Positions 34,604-46,600 of a stretch of 64,000 nt of DNA are shown in pieces. The notes below the pieces were generated by a model, which did not search any database, had not been told where the DNA came from, and was given only the letters and a program-made list of their open reading frames with translations. The position numbers and the translations under genes are program-made. The stretch lies in assembly GCF_003073045.1 (NCBI RefSeq), contig NC_037590.1, positions 14,013,591 through 14,077,590 on the forward strand, given 5' to 3'. This DNA is from Pomacea canaliculata. Taxonomy: Eukaryota > Mollusca > Gastropoda > Architaenioglossa > Ampullariidae. Each line of letters starts with the position of its first letter. Positions within the stretch are counted from its first letter, which is position 1.

Positions 34604-36886
34604 CGAGGAAAAGTCCCATCTTTTCTTTGACAAATATATTATTTCGACAATTGATCAATGTTCTTGTAGTTTGTTGTATTTGTTCATTGATTATTTTAAT
34701 GAAAAATATGTTGTTTTTATTTGCATTCATTAAGACTAATGCACGCGAGCACACATACACGAAGGCAGTGCTGCCTCGTTGGCGAAAGCAAAATGATGTA
34801 CTCCCTCCTCTCCTCTCAAAACTGAACCATTTTGGAATAATTATACGTTTAGGCTTAACTCTATTGTCTTAAATTTTTAAAAGAAGGTTTAAATATTACC
34901 GGTATCATCACTAATCAAATTTGCATTCGCGAACACACGTGCAGCCCAAATATTTATCAATCATTCGACAAGTCAATCGACAATGCCAATTAATTTGTAA
35001 AGAACTATTTTTGTTGACGTGTATAACCTAGCTGAATGTTCATCACGTGTGACATTCCTTACTTTCACATAATAGCAATAGCATAATAAGCCATTAAAAA
35101 CTACTTTCAAATTTTCGTCCAATAGAGCATAACAACTAGGTATCTGTTTAAACTTTATATACATAGATATACTCTTAAATAATAAACACGACACTTTGAC
35201 AACTAAAGACACCATTTAATAGAGACTAATAATAAACTTAGCAACTAAATAGGAAAGTGAAATATTTAGTACAGTAAGTACAAAACTATAGATCATCAAA
35301 TCACAATCACATCACCGGTGTACACAGCCTTAATGAGAGAACAGGTTCGTGAGAATGAATTAAAGAAATCGAAATGAAATTTGGCAAGAAAGTAGATATT
35401 TTATTCAACTTTGATTTACTCTGCATTGACAGCTGTTTCTTAAACATTTTAATACTCTTGCGTTTAAAGTTCGTACTTGAAAAAATATTGAGCGTAACAA
35501 AATTGTCAGTGTTGTGTTCCCTGAACTCAGTATTTTTTTTCTATACATAAGTTTGAAACTTTTTCCGACTTCAGAAAGAAGAGAAAGGTAAGGATGACAT
35601 GTGGTCCCATCCATCCTAGGGGCCCGCCCTTCCCCCTCCACCAACGCCGCCCCTCCCCTGTCCCTTTGCCATGAACCTCCCAGCAGGTTGCCTGGTCACT
35701 TAAAGAGCGGTCTTCCCGCCCTCCTGTAATAAATATCTTGATGAAGTCACCCAGCAAGCAGAGAAAAGGTTACCTGTAAATGTTGTTCTATGAAAAGAAT
35801 TTTTTTCTCTTATATTATTCATCACTTTATAAAATGTAGCAGGCCATTCTCTGTGACTGTGCCCTGGGCGACTGCCTACTTCACTTAATGGTAGAATCGA
35901 CGTTGTTTACATGACTGACATTTTCGCCTTCTCCTTACGTCCACAATTTTAGAATAAAATGTTCTTTCCCCGTTAATAAAATTCAAGAGGAAGTGTGAGT
36001 TTATTGCTTAAAGAAAAAAATTGAAATGTAATCAGTTTGACATCAATTGAAAAGTGTGATGGAGGCGATAGTTGGTGAAATGTATTACTTTAAAAAAAAT
36101 TTCGGAAGGTTATAAATCTTACTCAGGTCAAGGGTCATCTAACTTGTCTCCCGGAGACTGCTATAGGTACGTCGATCAGCTTAAATAGGTGGTAATAGGA
36201 AATTTTTTATTCAGTCCAATTAGAGGCAGAACAGGAGACTTGTACCTACACACAACGTTGGGCTCTGCAGCGCCATCAAACTCCTTGACAGCCTTCAAGA
36301 AGCTTTTTTTCTGTCTCCCTAATTCCCGGACGAAGACGAAGAAAAAAGGTCAGGTCAGGATTTTCGCGACAAACGAGATAATCATAAACTCACTCAACCA
36401 CTCAGGAAAGGTCGTGGGCTGTTGTTTATACCAAAGAGAATACAGGCTTTATTTTAGTCTTTTGGTTGAATAAAGGGAGTCAACAATCCTTAGTCATTTG
36501 AGACATTTTAGTTAGTACACTTCAAAGGCATCGCAATCTCAGTGTGAAACTATTTTCAATTACAGATTTTTACTATTTTTAAATTATGCAAGGAAATGCA
36601 CTGACAGACAAATGTTTTTAATTACCACAAATAGCGGGATCTATCCACAGTTCTCTATTATAGTAAAAACGAAGGAGAGGCAAGAACAATGGTTTAATGG
36701 TGCTGGAGGTGGACATCAAGAAATTTTAGACATAGCAGCAGTCCAAAACCTTACAAAGAAGATAAAAGGTTTTGACTTAATATTAGTGGTCATGACCAGC
36801 CATTACATATTTTCAGACAAATCCATTCTAACCGTTGTAACCATCGCACTCCCACCACACACTCTTATTGTAATATTTTCCGAGCT
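34604..36886. other. Gene-free stretch where the + and - arrays meet
   Basis: Neither strand shows a transporter exon. A GC-rich island (about 35610-35725, many C runs) stands out in otherwise AT-rich DNA. On the - strand an AATAAA (complement of 36448-36453) about 435 bp after the gene 6 stop may be its poly(A) signal. This interval must hold the breakpoint where orientation changed. Confidence 0.5.
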
Positions 36887-39800
36887 TTAGCCGGGAAAGG
36901 ACATCTCAGCAGTCGGTGCAGTCGGACGTCGCCACTGGCGGATTGTCTCCGCTCTACAAACAAAGATAACAAGATAAAGTAAGGGTGTGTTGGCTAAGAT
37001 TACTGGCAGAATATGCGTACATTGTTTATTAGTTTGCACTAATCTGAAGAAGACGAGGAATAATCAAAGAACCACGAACACGCTCTGAACATATCTTACT
37101 AGTGCATTGTTGTTAACCCTTCCAGACCGGAGGCCCTCAACCTAACTGCCCCTATACCTGGGCACACACTCTACAAACAAAGATGACAAGCTAAAGTAAG
37201 GGTGTGTTGGTTAAGATTACTGGCAGAATATGCGTACATTGTTTATTCGTTTGCACTAATCTGAAGAAGACGAGGAATAGTAGAAGACCAACGAACACTC
37301 GCTGGACATTTCTTACATTGTTAAACTGTAGTTAGGTTTATTTCCTTACTTCCATATTATTTGTCGACAATTTCAGAGCTTAATTGGGATTCAACACCAC
37401 TGCGGCAATTTTCATCAGATAATGTTCTTGAGGATTGTTTGGGCCAAAGCGTGTAAACAAATGTGTAGACATGGGCTAGATACTAGACACTCACATGTAG
37501 AAGATGCCGGCAGCAGTGAAGGAGGAACCAGCGAGGTAGAGAAAGGCTGTGGGCACCGTGGACACTGTGTACTGGTACACGTAGTTGGTCGTCACATTTC
37601 CAATGACGGAAGATATCTCCATGGATAACATTATCAGGGCGAATGTAGAAGCTGAAAGAAAAGAAAATTTTAAGCCACAAGTCACCTGGTCTCTATTTTT
37701 GACACACTGTAGAGTTCTCTTAAAATTTTCATCCGCGTCTTTTTTTGTTTTTTTGTTTGTTTGTTTCTTAATTGATTCTTTTTCCTCTCTGTTATTTTCT
37801 AAATATGAATTGTTCATTTTTATTCTTTGGTTTTGTACTTTATATGTACTTTCTACTTTTCTATCTTTCTTTCTTTGTTTTGTCAATTTATTCATTCATT
37901 CACTTCATCTCTTGTCTCAGTACTTTTTTGAATATGCATTTTTTTATTCTTTCTTTCTTAAATTAGTTTATTCATTCATTATCTTTTCTATTTTGTTTAA
38001 AGTATATAATTTTTCTTTCTCTTTTCTTTTTTTATATTCCTTTTTGTAAATGTAGTGTAGAGAGGAATAAAAATAATGCTGCGAGAGGAGTGTGTAGTCG
38101 GAATAAGGTTAAAATTATGATTTCTCATTGTTTGATGAAACTTTTACACAGCGTGACATTATAATGTAAACTACATTAATATTATTTTAGTTTACAAGCA
38201 GGTCTCTTATATTTGTGTTGATCGTTAACATCCAGAAACTTCTTACCGAAAGCTCTTCGACCAATCATCCGAGAAGTGATTGCTTTTGCCATCACTCCTG
38301 CCAGTTTCCCCGGAATGGAGATGAATGGGGCTAAAGGTGGCAACATCCAAGCACCATGTCAAGGAAATAGAAAGCTTATTTAAAATAGTATTTCATTAGA
38401 AAAAAGGATGACTACATCTATAGTTGCCAAAATAAGACAAAGATTGGTACTCGCAAAGAATATCTCTCTTTTACAGTTGACATTTTTCACTATTAATAAA
38501 TAAATATCAGAAGGTCTAAACTACACATCAGTTATCAACCAGCACAGATTTCAAACATTTCTTACAATGCAGAGGTTCTTAACCTTGTTTGAGATAGCAA
38601 ACCCACAAGTTTCACATGAACATTTACTGAACCCTTCATTAGTGTCATCACAAATTTACATAATCAGTCTGGTGTGTCTTATCCTCCGTGGCGGAGGCTC
38701 CGCCGAACCCCTGAGACCAACTCAACGAACCCCGATAGAACCCCGGTTGAGAACCACTGTTACAATGCAACAAAAGTCAGGGGAAAGACTAACTCACCGG
38801 CAAAGAAGACCCATTTCATGCGCACAGTGGCCATCAGGAACTGACTAGCAGTCTCAAAAGCCATTCCAAGGGCTGCAATGGTCGACTCGGACAAGTGGAG
38901 TCGCTGCCAGAACCAAAGCACAGGCATGGTAAAGAGGCTAATCACATTGCTCTCTCCACCGATCCACCCAAGCTCCTCCGAGTTGAGACAATACGGAGGA
39001 CTCATCTGATAAGTGGGCAAGACGTTCGTTTCGCTGACGAAAGCGAAGATGGTCAACACGTTGGCCACGTTGATGAAAATAATGGTGAGCCTTTTGCGAG
39101 GGTCCTGTAGTGCTCGGTAGATGATCTTCAATGGCAGAATGAAGCTGATGCTCTTCTTCTGCTGGACAGACTCCTCAATGAAAGCGAAGGCAAAAATGAA
39201 GATGGTAAAATTGACGACTAAAACGACAACCAGGGAGTAGAAAAAACCCAGTCCAGTTATGATGTAACCTGAGGCGAAGCCCATGGCACTAGAGCCTAAC
39301 ATGTTGATGATGTCTACAAGAACAAACTTAAAAGTCCTACTTCCCTCTCTGGAAAAATCCAGGTCCGTGTCTTCCGACTCGGCAGTCTTCTGCTCCCCGT
39401 CTCTGACATGTTCTTTGGTCTTGTCGTCTTCAGGGTTGCTATAGTCATCGGAGATGAGCGCCAGGGAGGCAAAGCTCATGCTAATGCTTCCTCCAGAGAC
39501 GGCCCACAAGAAAGTGCCAACTAGCGTCCATCCATAGTGTAGGTTGAACCTTACGTTTAAAACCTCGTTTTTTTAATATGCAGACGATTAATACAATACG
39601 AAAATAAAAATTATGGAAAATATGTAGATAACAAAGTATGCATCCAGACATATAACTCATGCACTGGTTAGTGTTGTTACATATGAAATAACCTGCGCAG
39701 TTCCAAAAAAAAAACATCTTTTTTTCTCTTTCTCTATTAACATCCGTTTTCGTATCAGTTGACTTAGTACTTTGTAAAAATAAACGTCCATTCAAGTCCA

Positions 39801-40268
39801 AATCTATTCCTTCCGTCACAGTTGTTGTTTACAGTCCCTGGTAATGAGATGTCCCCACTTTACTACCGGGCGAACAGGAGGAAGTTTTCCACACTCGATC
39901 GTTTCACACGAGATCCGCAGGACTCACTTGGTACTGTATTTCTCTTTACACGTGCTTCTAGCAGTTTATATAAAAGCTACCGTGTTGATATTTAGTCCAC
40001 GAGCATCACTCTTTACACCAATGAATATATATATATACACATCAAAACTTGTGATTTTAGTCAGTTAACTTGTGCTCCTGCTGGTCTATCTCTACTTATG
40101 ACACTCTCCATGCTCATTGTTTGTTCACTAATTTCTAGTTGTGTCAGTTATGTTTGTCGTTCATCGCTTGTCTGTTTCTTTTTTCGTCCTTTGTATTGTG
40201 TTTATGTCTCCTACTTAAGCACTGAGAGCTTTCTCCTTAGTGAGCGTGATTGTGTGGTGTTGTTGTTG

Positions 40269-40305
<37 letters not shown>

Positions 40306-41237
40306 TACTACTACTACTACTTACCAGATGACCGCCATCCACAAGCCACACTCTGCCAAACTCGTTGCGAAAGGGAAGAGGAATAGAAAGCGGCGACCAA
40401 TCTGGTCCGACTTCATCCCCAGAACAACAGAAGCCACCATCAGTGGTGGCATGAGGACCAGAAGGTCATACATATTCCACATGGAGGTCTCTTGGCTGAT
40501 CTTGTTCTCGATAGCCTTTGATAATTGCAAACATTAATGAACCCGTGAACTACACCAAGACTACAGTGGTGTAGAAACAAATTTTTGCTGTAGGTCTTTT
40601 ACTCCTTGTCTTTATGTTCCTGAGTAGCTAATCTTGTCACACCAAAACAAGGTTTAAAGCAATCTTAAGAGGGAACTTAAACCTTGACCAAACTTTGAAC
40701 CCACCCATCCCCAAAAACCAGTTGGTGTTGTCCTCTAAGACCAAGACCTTGTCCGTCGCCTATCTCCCCGAAGCACGAAGGTCTCGCATTCCCCTGACTT
40801 TTTCCCCGCGAACATCCCTGCGAAGGAAGCTACCCAAAGATGTATCTTTTACTTTCTTCATAATAGTTGCCAGTTACATTGTGAACTATCGTTCTAAAGG
40901 GTAGCATACCTTCTCCTCGGGTAGCTCCTCTCCACACTGGACCGCTGTCGTTGTAGCTGCGAAGCTCGTCCTCGTGCAGCTGGTGGAAAAATCTGTATCG
41001 GTACTGACTATAAACAGATATAGTCAGAGCGTCCATCGATGAGTGCAGCATCATGGTGATGATGAAGGCGTTTCGTCTCACGGCCGCCACCATGGCGCCA
41101 CATCTCGTCCTTGGTGCCTGTTGGTGCCTTGGTGCTTTGTTGTAGTTGGCACCACTCTCATATCCGCTCCTGTGATCATTACTGGCGTTTTCTTTCTCTT
41201 CTTTAGGATGAGACTTGGGTGGATGTTCTTTTGTCAT
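36887..41237 (-). CDS. Gene 6: SLC46-like MFS transporter, first - strand copy (one extra base in exon 1)
   Basis: Exons in coding order: 41237-40910, 40515-40325, 39549-38798, 38330-38247, 37651-37495, 36953-36887; 525 residues when the extra base is discounted. The N-terminal tail is Lys/Glu/His-containing but lacks HG repeats; RTRCGAMVAAVRRNAFIIT precedes and enters segment 1. Exon 2 carries SDQIGRR, exon 3 YQMSPPYC. The ending is AETIRQWRRPTAPTAEMSFPG. Exon 1 is 328 bp instead of 327: GG at 40939-40940 where gene 7 has one G, shifting the frame 29 bp before the donor. Intron 1 begins GTATGC. Intron 3 holds a hAT-type insertion, intron 5 a mosaic duplication, and a triplet repeat starts within the intron 2 donor. 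All borders are canonical. Confidence 0.88.
36952..37330. repeat. Two tandem copies (offset 217 bp) in gene 6 intron 5
   Basis: The stretch from the exon 6 acceptor (CTCTACAAACAAAGATAAC) to GAAGACGAGGAATA occurs at about 36952-37065 and again at 37169-37282. After copy 1 the sequence follows gene 8 (AACACGCTCTGAACAT ... TATACCTGG). After copy 2 it follows gene 7 (GAACACTCGCTGGACATTTC). The second copy also duplicates the acceptor sequence. This suggests unequal exchange between paralogues. Confidence 0.85.
38562..38767. mobile_element. 190-bp hAT-type non-autonomous transposon in gene 6 intron 3
   Basis: The element spans 38570-38759. Its ends are CAGAGGTTCTTAACC and the inverse of CAGTGGTTCTCAACC. 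It is flanked by the exact 8-bp duplication TTACAATG (38562-38569 and 38760-38767). The internal part contains CGGAGGCTCCG and GAACCCC motifs. Eight-base target duplications and CAG...CTG ends are features of the hAT superfamily. The same intron of gene 7 has a single CTAACAATG at about 45725, the unoccupied site. It has no coding capacity. Confidence 0.92.
40259..40324. repeat. Triplet microsatellite abutting the intron 2 donor of gene 6
   Basis: On the + strand GTT, then ATT, then ACT triplets run to the exon 2 border at 40325. On the coding strand the intron begins GTAAGTAGTAGTAGT, so the repeat includes the donor hexamer. The matching repeat in gene 7 is at 46893-46982. Confidence 0.9.
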
Positions 41238-41323
41238 TTTTAGTCAATTTTCAGAAATAAACCTCTCTTTTTTCGATTTATAAAACAAACTACTTTCTAC
41301 TTGTTTGATTTCACAACGCGAGC

Positions 41324-41450
41324 ATGTGATGCGTTGTGTCAGTGTTGTGGTCCTAATGATCAATGCTTATTTACACTATAGTAATCTGCTTACTGTCTTA
41401 TCCAAAGTGAAGAAAACTAGTACTTTGCCGGCATTTTATGCATGAGAAGA
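41324..41450 (-). promoter_or_regulatory. Conserved upstream block and TATA-like box of gene 6
   Basis: This block is repeated upstream of gene 7 (about 48000-48125), gene 8 (54505-54635) and, weaker, gene 9 (60500-60610). It includes GTTGTGTCAGTGTTGTGGTC and, on the coding strand, ATAAAATGC (complement of 41431-41439). Equivalent TTTTAT or CTTTAT boxes are at 48114-48119, 54622-54627 and 60597-60602. They lie about 200 bp upstream of each ATG, so a leader of about 170 bp is plausible. Motif and paralogue conservation only. Confidence 0.4.
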
Positions 41451-42409
41451 AACACTGGAACAATGCCAGATTTTTTTTGAAGAGTTTGTTAAGTGGTCTT
41501 AACAATGACTCTACAATATATAATTATCTCTTACCCTACTTCTGTATGTTATTTCAACATCGAGATAGCGCATACATAGAGTGAAAAAAAAATTCTCACA
41601 GAATATTTACTCATCAAAACTTTTAATAGCGAGAAATTGTAAATTTCCATTTAACTTTACGTTCAATTTTTCTACTTGCTTGATTCTTAGGTTTTCTTTC
41701 TGAACTAAACACGAGATCAAAGAAATTTGATCAAAGAATATAGCCTTAGGTGCATACTAACTGTAAAGTGTTGTTTTTCCCAGTAACATCATAAAATAAT
41801 GATACTACACTTTTGTAAAGTGACTGGCAACTCGTGTGTCTGTGCGCGTGCCAATGTAGCGCGGATGTGTATTGTTGTTTGTGTGAGTGGGCGTGTGTTG
41901 TAGTGTGTCTTTGGTGTTGTACATCTGTGTATAGGCAACACATGTCTGTATATATTTGTATGCGTACAAATAAATCTCGCTGTGTGTGTGTGTGTGTTTT
42001 GGGGGGAGGAATCGTCTGAGTTACTGTATGAGCACAAAACATTCCCAGTCGAATACTCAACATGACACTGTATATTGCTGCTTTATGAAAAACACTTATC
42101 CGCTGGCTTGTGACATATGCTATTAAGGAACTAATTATGATTTATGTTATTATTCTTGCTAAATTGGGGAAAATATATACAATGTGGGATTTACACTTTA
42201 TCTCTTTAAATCTAGCTCATTCGAAACCTATCTCCGTTCTGTCTTCCAGCCTCCCCCATGTTGACACACGACAATGACTGTAGTGTCAAGATAATGAACG
42301 TAGAATCCTTTGGAAGTTGGCAGTGTGTAATAAAATTATAGGGAGAGTTTAGAGTTTTGCATTTTCAGTTAGAAAGATTCTTGTATATAAGAAGCCAACG
42401 GATTTTTAT

Positions 42410-42540
42410 GATATAGCCAGACTCGAAATTCCGTGACGGCCGTATCAGTAGTATCTACCAGGTAAATGATCTTCAGGGAGATAATCTTGGCAGTCTTGTT
42501 GATCTCCCTTGACTTTCCTAAATCATCGGTGTTTGCTTTC
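42410..42540 (-). pseudogene. Relic of transporter exon 3 (copy 1)
   Basis: The - strand reads DDLGKSREINKTAKIISL and then IIYLVD, which lines up with DLDFSREGSRTFKFVLVDII and the similar part of exon 3 in all paralogues (SRE, three residues, T, any, K, I/F). Only about 40 codons are similar and no other exon is nearby. It appears to be the eroded remnant of an older copy. A second version lies at 49440-49530. Confidence 0.5.
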
Positions 42541-43621
42541 TCCTTTGAGTTTTTCACTTAACAGGTGATACCCAAAATGCTGAATCTCTTTTGTGTACTT
42601 TTTTTTACTTTGCGCATGTTTTACTCGCTTTTTAACGAGTTAACACCAGCTTTTCCCTGAGCTCTACTAATTTTGCTTTTCGACCACTCAGGAAAGGACA
42701 TTTGTTGGCCTTGATACCAAAGAGAATACATTCAGAGTTTTCAAACATCTTCAGGTTGTTAAGACATTTTAACTGGACTATTGGCCAGGTATTGCAGATA
42801 CAATTTACCAAGTATTTAGAAAAATCTTGTTTTTTACTACCAGAGAAAACTTTACAACGGATAAAAAACTTAACTATTCATCGCCTGACAATCCTTCATG
42901 TGCAACAGGTCATATGCAGTTTGTTCACAGCAATAAAGTAAAATAAAACACCATTAACAATAAAATAAAAACAATACTACATCAATAATATATTTTAAAA
43001 TTAATAAAATAATAACAACCCACCTGATTTTGTGATAGATGTTCAAAAGAGTAATGTAAAATAAAGTTAAATCAAATAAAATGTGATAATCATATTTAAA
43101 AATCCAATAATGTAAATAATATTATATTTGTAATAAAGAAGATCAAAACACTTCTCATTTCGTGGTAGATTTTTTTAAGAAGAGCCTGTATTTTTTCACA
43201 TATTCTTTTGCGACTGGATTCATTCGTTTTAGTCCCTAGATTGAATTTATGAGTCAACAACTCTTAGTCATTCAAGATTTGTTTTATTGTGATGCTCCAA
43301 ACGCCTTGACAATATCAGTTTGAAACTATAACGATTGTTTTATTTTATTATAGAAGGAAAGGTGATGATAACCATTCTTTGTTAATTACTACAAATAATA
43401 CGGATCCACACGCAGTTGTGTATTATAGTCAGAAAGAACGAGAGTAAAGAACAATCCATTAATCGTACTAGAGGTACAAATCAAAATATTTTAGAGATTA
43501 CAGCACCCCAAAAACCTTAAAAAAACTAAAGGGAAAATTCCTTGACTTAACATTTGTGTTTCCTAGTCATTGTAACCCTCACACTCCCACCACACACTCT
43601 TTTTGTAATATTTTCCGAGCT

Positions 43622-46600
43622 TTAGCCGGGAAAGGACATCTCAACAATCGGTGCAGTCGGACGTCGCCATTGGTGGATTGTCTCCGCTCTACAAACAAAG
43701 ATAACAAGATAAAGTAAGGGTGTGTTGGCTAAGATTACTGGCAGAATATGCGTACATTGTTTATTAGTTTGCACTAATCTGAAGAATACGAGGAATAGTA
43801 GAAGACCAGCGAACACTCGCTGGACATTTCTTACTACTTCATTGTTAAATTGTAGTTAGGTTTATTTAATTACTTCCATATTATTTGTCGACCATTTCAG
43901 AGTTTAATTGGGATTAAACACTACTGCGACAATTTTCATTAGATAAAATTGCCAAAGCGTGTAAACAAATGTGTAGACAGGACTAGACACTCACATGTAG
44001 AAGATGCCGGCAGCAGTGAAGGAGGAGCCAGCGAGGTAGAGAAAGGCTGTGGGCACGGTGGACACTGTGTACTGGTACACGTAGTTGGTCGTCACATTTC
44101 CAATGACGGAAGATATCTCCATGGATAACATTATCAGGGCGAATGTAGAAGCTGAAAGAAAAGAAAATTTTAAACCACAAGTCACCTGGTCTCTCTATTT
44201 TTGGTATACTGTAGAGTTCTCTTTATAATTTTCATCTGCTTCTTTTTTCGTTTTTTGTTTGTTAATTGATTATTTTTTTTCTTTCTGTTATTTCCTAAAT
44301 ATAATGTTTTCGTTTTCATTCTTTGGTTTTTTTTATACTTTCTATCTATTTTTCTTCCTTTGTTTCTTCGTTTTGTCAATTCATTCATTCACTTCGTCTC
44401 TTGTCTCTGTACTTTTCTGAATATACATTTTTTTATTCCTTCTTTCTTTCGTTAGTTTATTCATTCATTCTCTTTTCTATTTTGTTTAAAGTATATAACA
44501 TTTCTTTCTCTTTTCTTTTTTATATACCTTTCTGTAGAGTAGTGTAGAGAGGAATAAAAATAATGCTCCGAGAGGAGTGTGTAGTCGGAATAAGGTTAAA
44601 ATTTGTCATTGTTTGATCAAACGTTTACACAGCGTGACATTATATATGTAAATTACATTAATATAATTTTAGTTTACAAGCAGGTAACTTATATTTGTCT
44701 TGATCTTTAACATCCAGAAACTCGTTACCCAAAGCTCTTCGACCAATCATCCGAGAACGTGATCGTTTTTACCATCACTCCTGCCAGTTTCCCCGGAATG
44801 GAGATGAATGGGGCTAAAGGTGGCAACATTCCAAACACCATGTCAAGTAAATAGAAAGCATATTTAAAAAAGTGTATTTCATTAGCAAAAAGGATGATTC
44901 CATCTAAAGTTGCCAAAATATGACAACAGATTGGTACACTCTAAGAATATTTTTTTTACGGTTGACATTTTTCACTATTAAAGGGATTCTAAAGGCAAAA
45001 TAAAACTGCTTAGAATCGCGTAAGGAGTAGGATAAATTTGAATCTCGTCTATGTATATATGTGTTCATGTGGAAAACGTTGAAAGTTTTTAGTAGAATGT
45101 TGTGTTTAATAAGAGAAATTACACGGGACTCTTTTTTTGCTTCCATGAAGTCTCGTTCTCCGTCACGTGACCCTATGACGTGTGGTTTCCATAGTGAGAA
45201 CCATGCGTCGAGAATGTGCTGCACCCGATTGCCACGAAAAGATGGAAAAAGATTCAAATTTTTCTTTTCATCAGTTTCCGACAGACAGAGCCTTACACAC
45301 AGAGTGCGTCATAGAATAAAATGACGTCAAATCTTCGCAATGATACAGATACAGACACTTCCTGTCAGAGACTGACGTCACAATAAGACTCTGACATCAC
45401 AAGAAGACTCCTCTGCTTGACCATCTCGGGAAGCTATCGTGGTTACTCGGCGGAAGGACACAAAGGTCGATTTCACTGGATTTTTTCAATAATTATAAAC
45501 ATCGGCAACCGAAATAGTGCTAATAAGTGGTAATTAAGTGAGAAACGAATCATTTATTTCTCCTGTATTGCTCTCGTGCTCTGTAATTGTAACTAAATAT
45601 ATTTTTGAAATGTTTGACCGTCGTCAGAGCCTTATCACAAGACTTTAGTATCCCTTTAATAAATAAATATCAAAAGGTCTAAACTACACACCAGTTATCA
45701 ACCAGCACAGATTTCAAATATCTCTAACAATGCGATGTCACAGGAAAGACTAACTCACCGGCAAAGAAGACCCATTTCAGACGCACAGTGGCCATCAGGA
45801 ACTGACTAGCAGTCTCAAAAGCCATTCCAATGGCTGCAATGGTCGACTCGGACAAGTGGAGTCGCTGCCAGAACCAAAGCACAGGCATGGTAAAGAGGCT
45901 AATCACCCTATTCTCTCCAGCGATCCACCCGAGCTCCTCCGAGTCGAGGCAATATGGGGGACTCATCTGATAAGTGCGCAAGACGTTCGTCTCGCTGACG
46001 TAAGCGAAGATGGTCAGCACGTTGGCCACGTTGATGAAAATAATGGTCAGCCTTTTGCGGGGGTCCTTCAATGCTCGGTAGATGATCTTTAGCGGAAGAA
46101 TGAAGCTGATGCTCTTCTTCTGCTGGACAGACTCCTCAATGAAAACGAAGGCAAAAATAAAAATGGTAAAATTGAAGACTAAAACGACAACCATGGAGTA
46201 GAAAAAACCCTAGTCCAGTTATGATATAACCTGAGGCGAAGCCCATGGCACTGGAGCCTACCATGGTGATGATGTCTACAAGAACAAACTTAAAAGTCCT
46301 ACTTTCCTCTCTGGAAAAATCCAGGTCCGTGTCTTCCGACTCGGCAGTCTTCTGCGCCCCGTCTCTGACCGGTTCTTTGGTCGTTTCGTCTTCAGGGTTG
46401 CCATAGTCGTCGGAGATGAGCGCTAAGGAGGCAAAGTTCATGCTAATGCTTCCTCCAGAAACGGCCCACAAGAAAGTGCCAATCAGCGTCCATCCATAAT
46501 GTAGGTTGAACCTTACATTTAAAACTTTGTTTTTTTAATATGCAGACGATTAATACAGTTACAAAATAAAAAATATGGAAAATATGTAGATAACGAAGTA

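Larger units (their letters stand above)
41238..43621. other. Intergenic DNA between genes 6 and 7
   Basis: Near gene 6 this holds a promoter-side block conserved with genes 7, 8 and 9 (about 41324-41450). A GT-rich microsatellite region follows (41830-42000), then a relic exon-3 fragment (42410-42540) and the AT-rich 3' flank of gene 7. No intact gene is seen. The whole stretch has a close counterpart at 47915-50427. Confidence 0.65.

Noticed and set aside
37585-38049. Hydrophobic open frame of 154 codons on the + strand
   Set aside because: It covers gene 6 exon 5 antisense and then a T-rich intron whose F/S/L-rich translation is due to base composition.
41746-42063. Antisense frames in GT-rich DNA (and at 48226-48742, 54982-55224)
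   Set aside because: The translations are strings of His and Thr caused by the CA/GT repeat.
42702-42941. Short frame in the 3' flank shared by several units
   Set aside because: The shared DNA is downstream flank copied with the unit; the frames are not kept between copies.
45061-45324. 87-codon open frame across the TTAA element
   Set aside because: A different frame of the same DNA (45203-45319) has the THAP signature; the longer frame has no family features.
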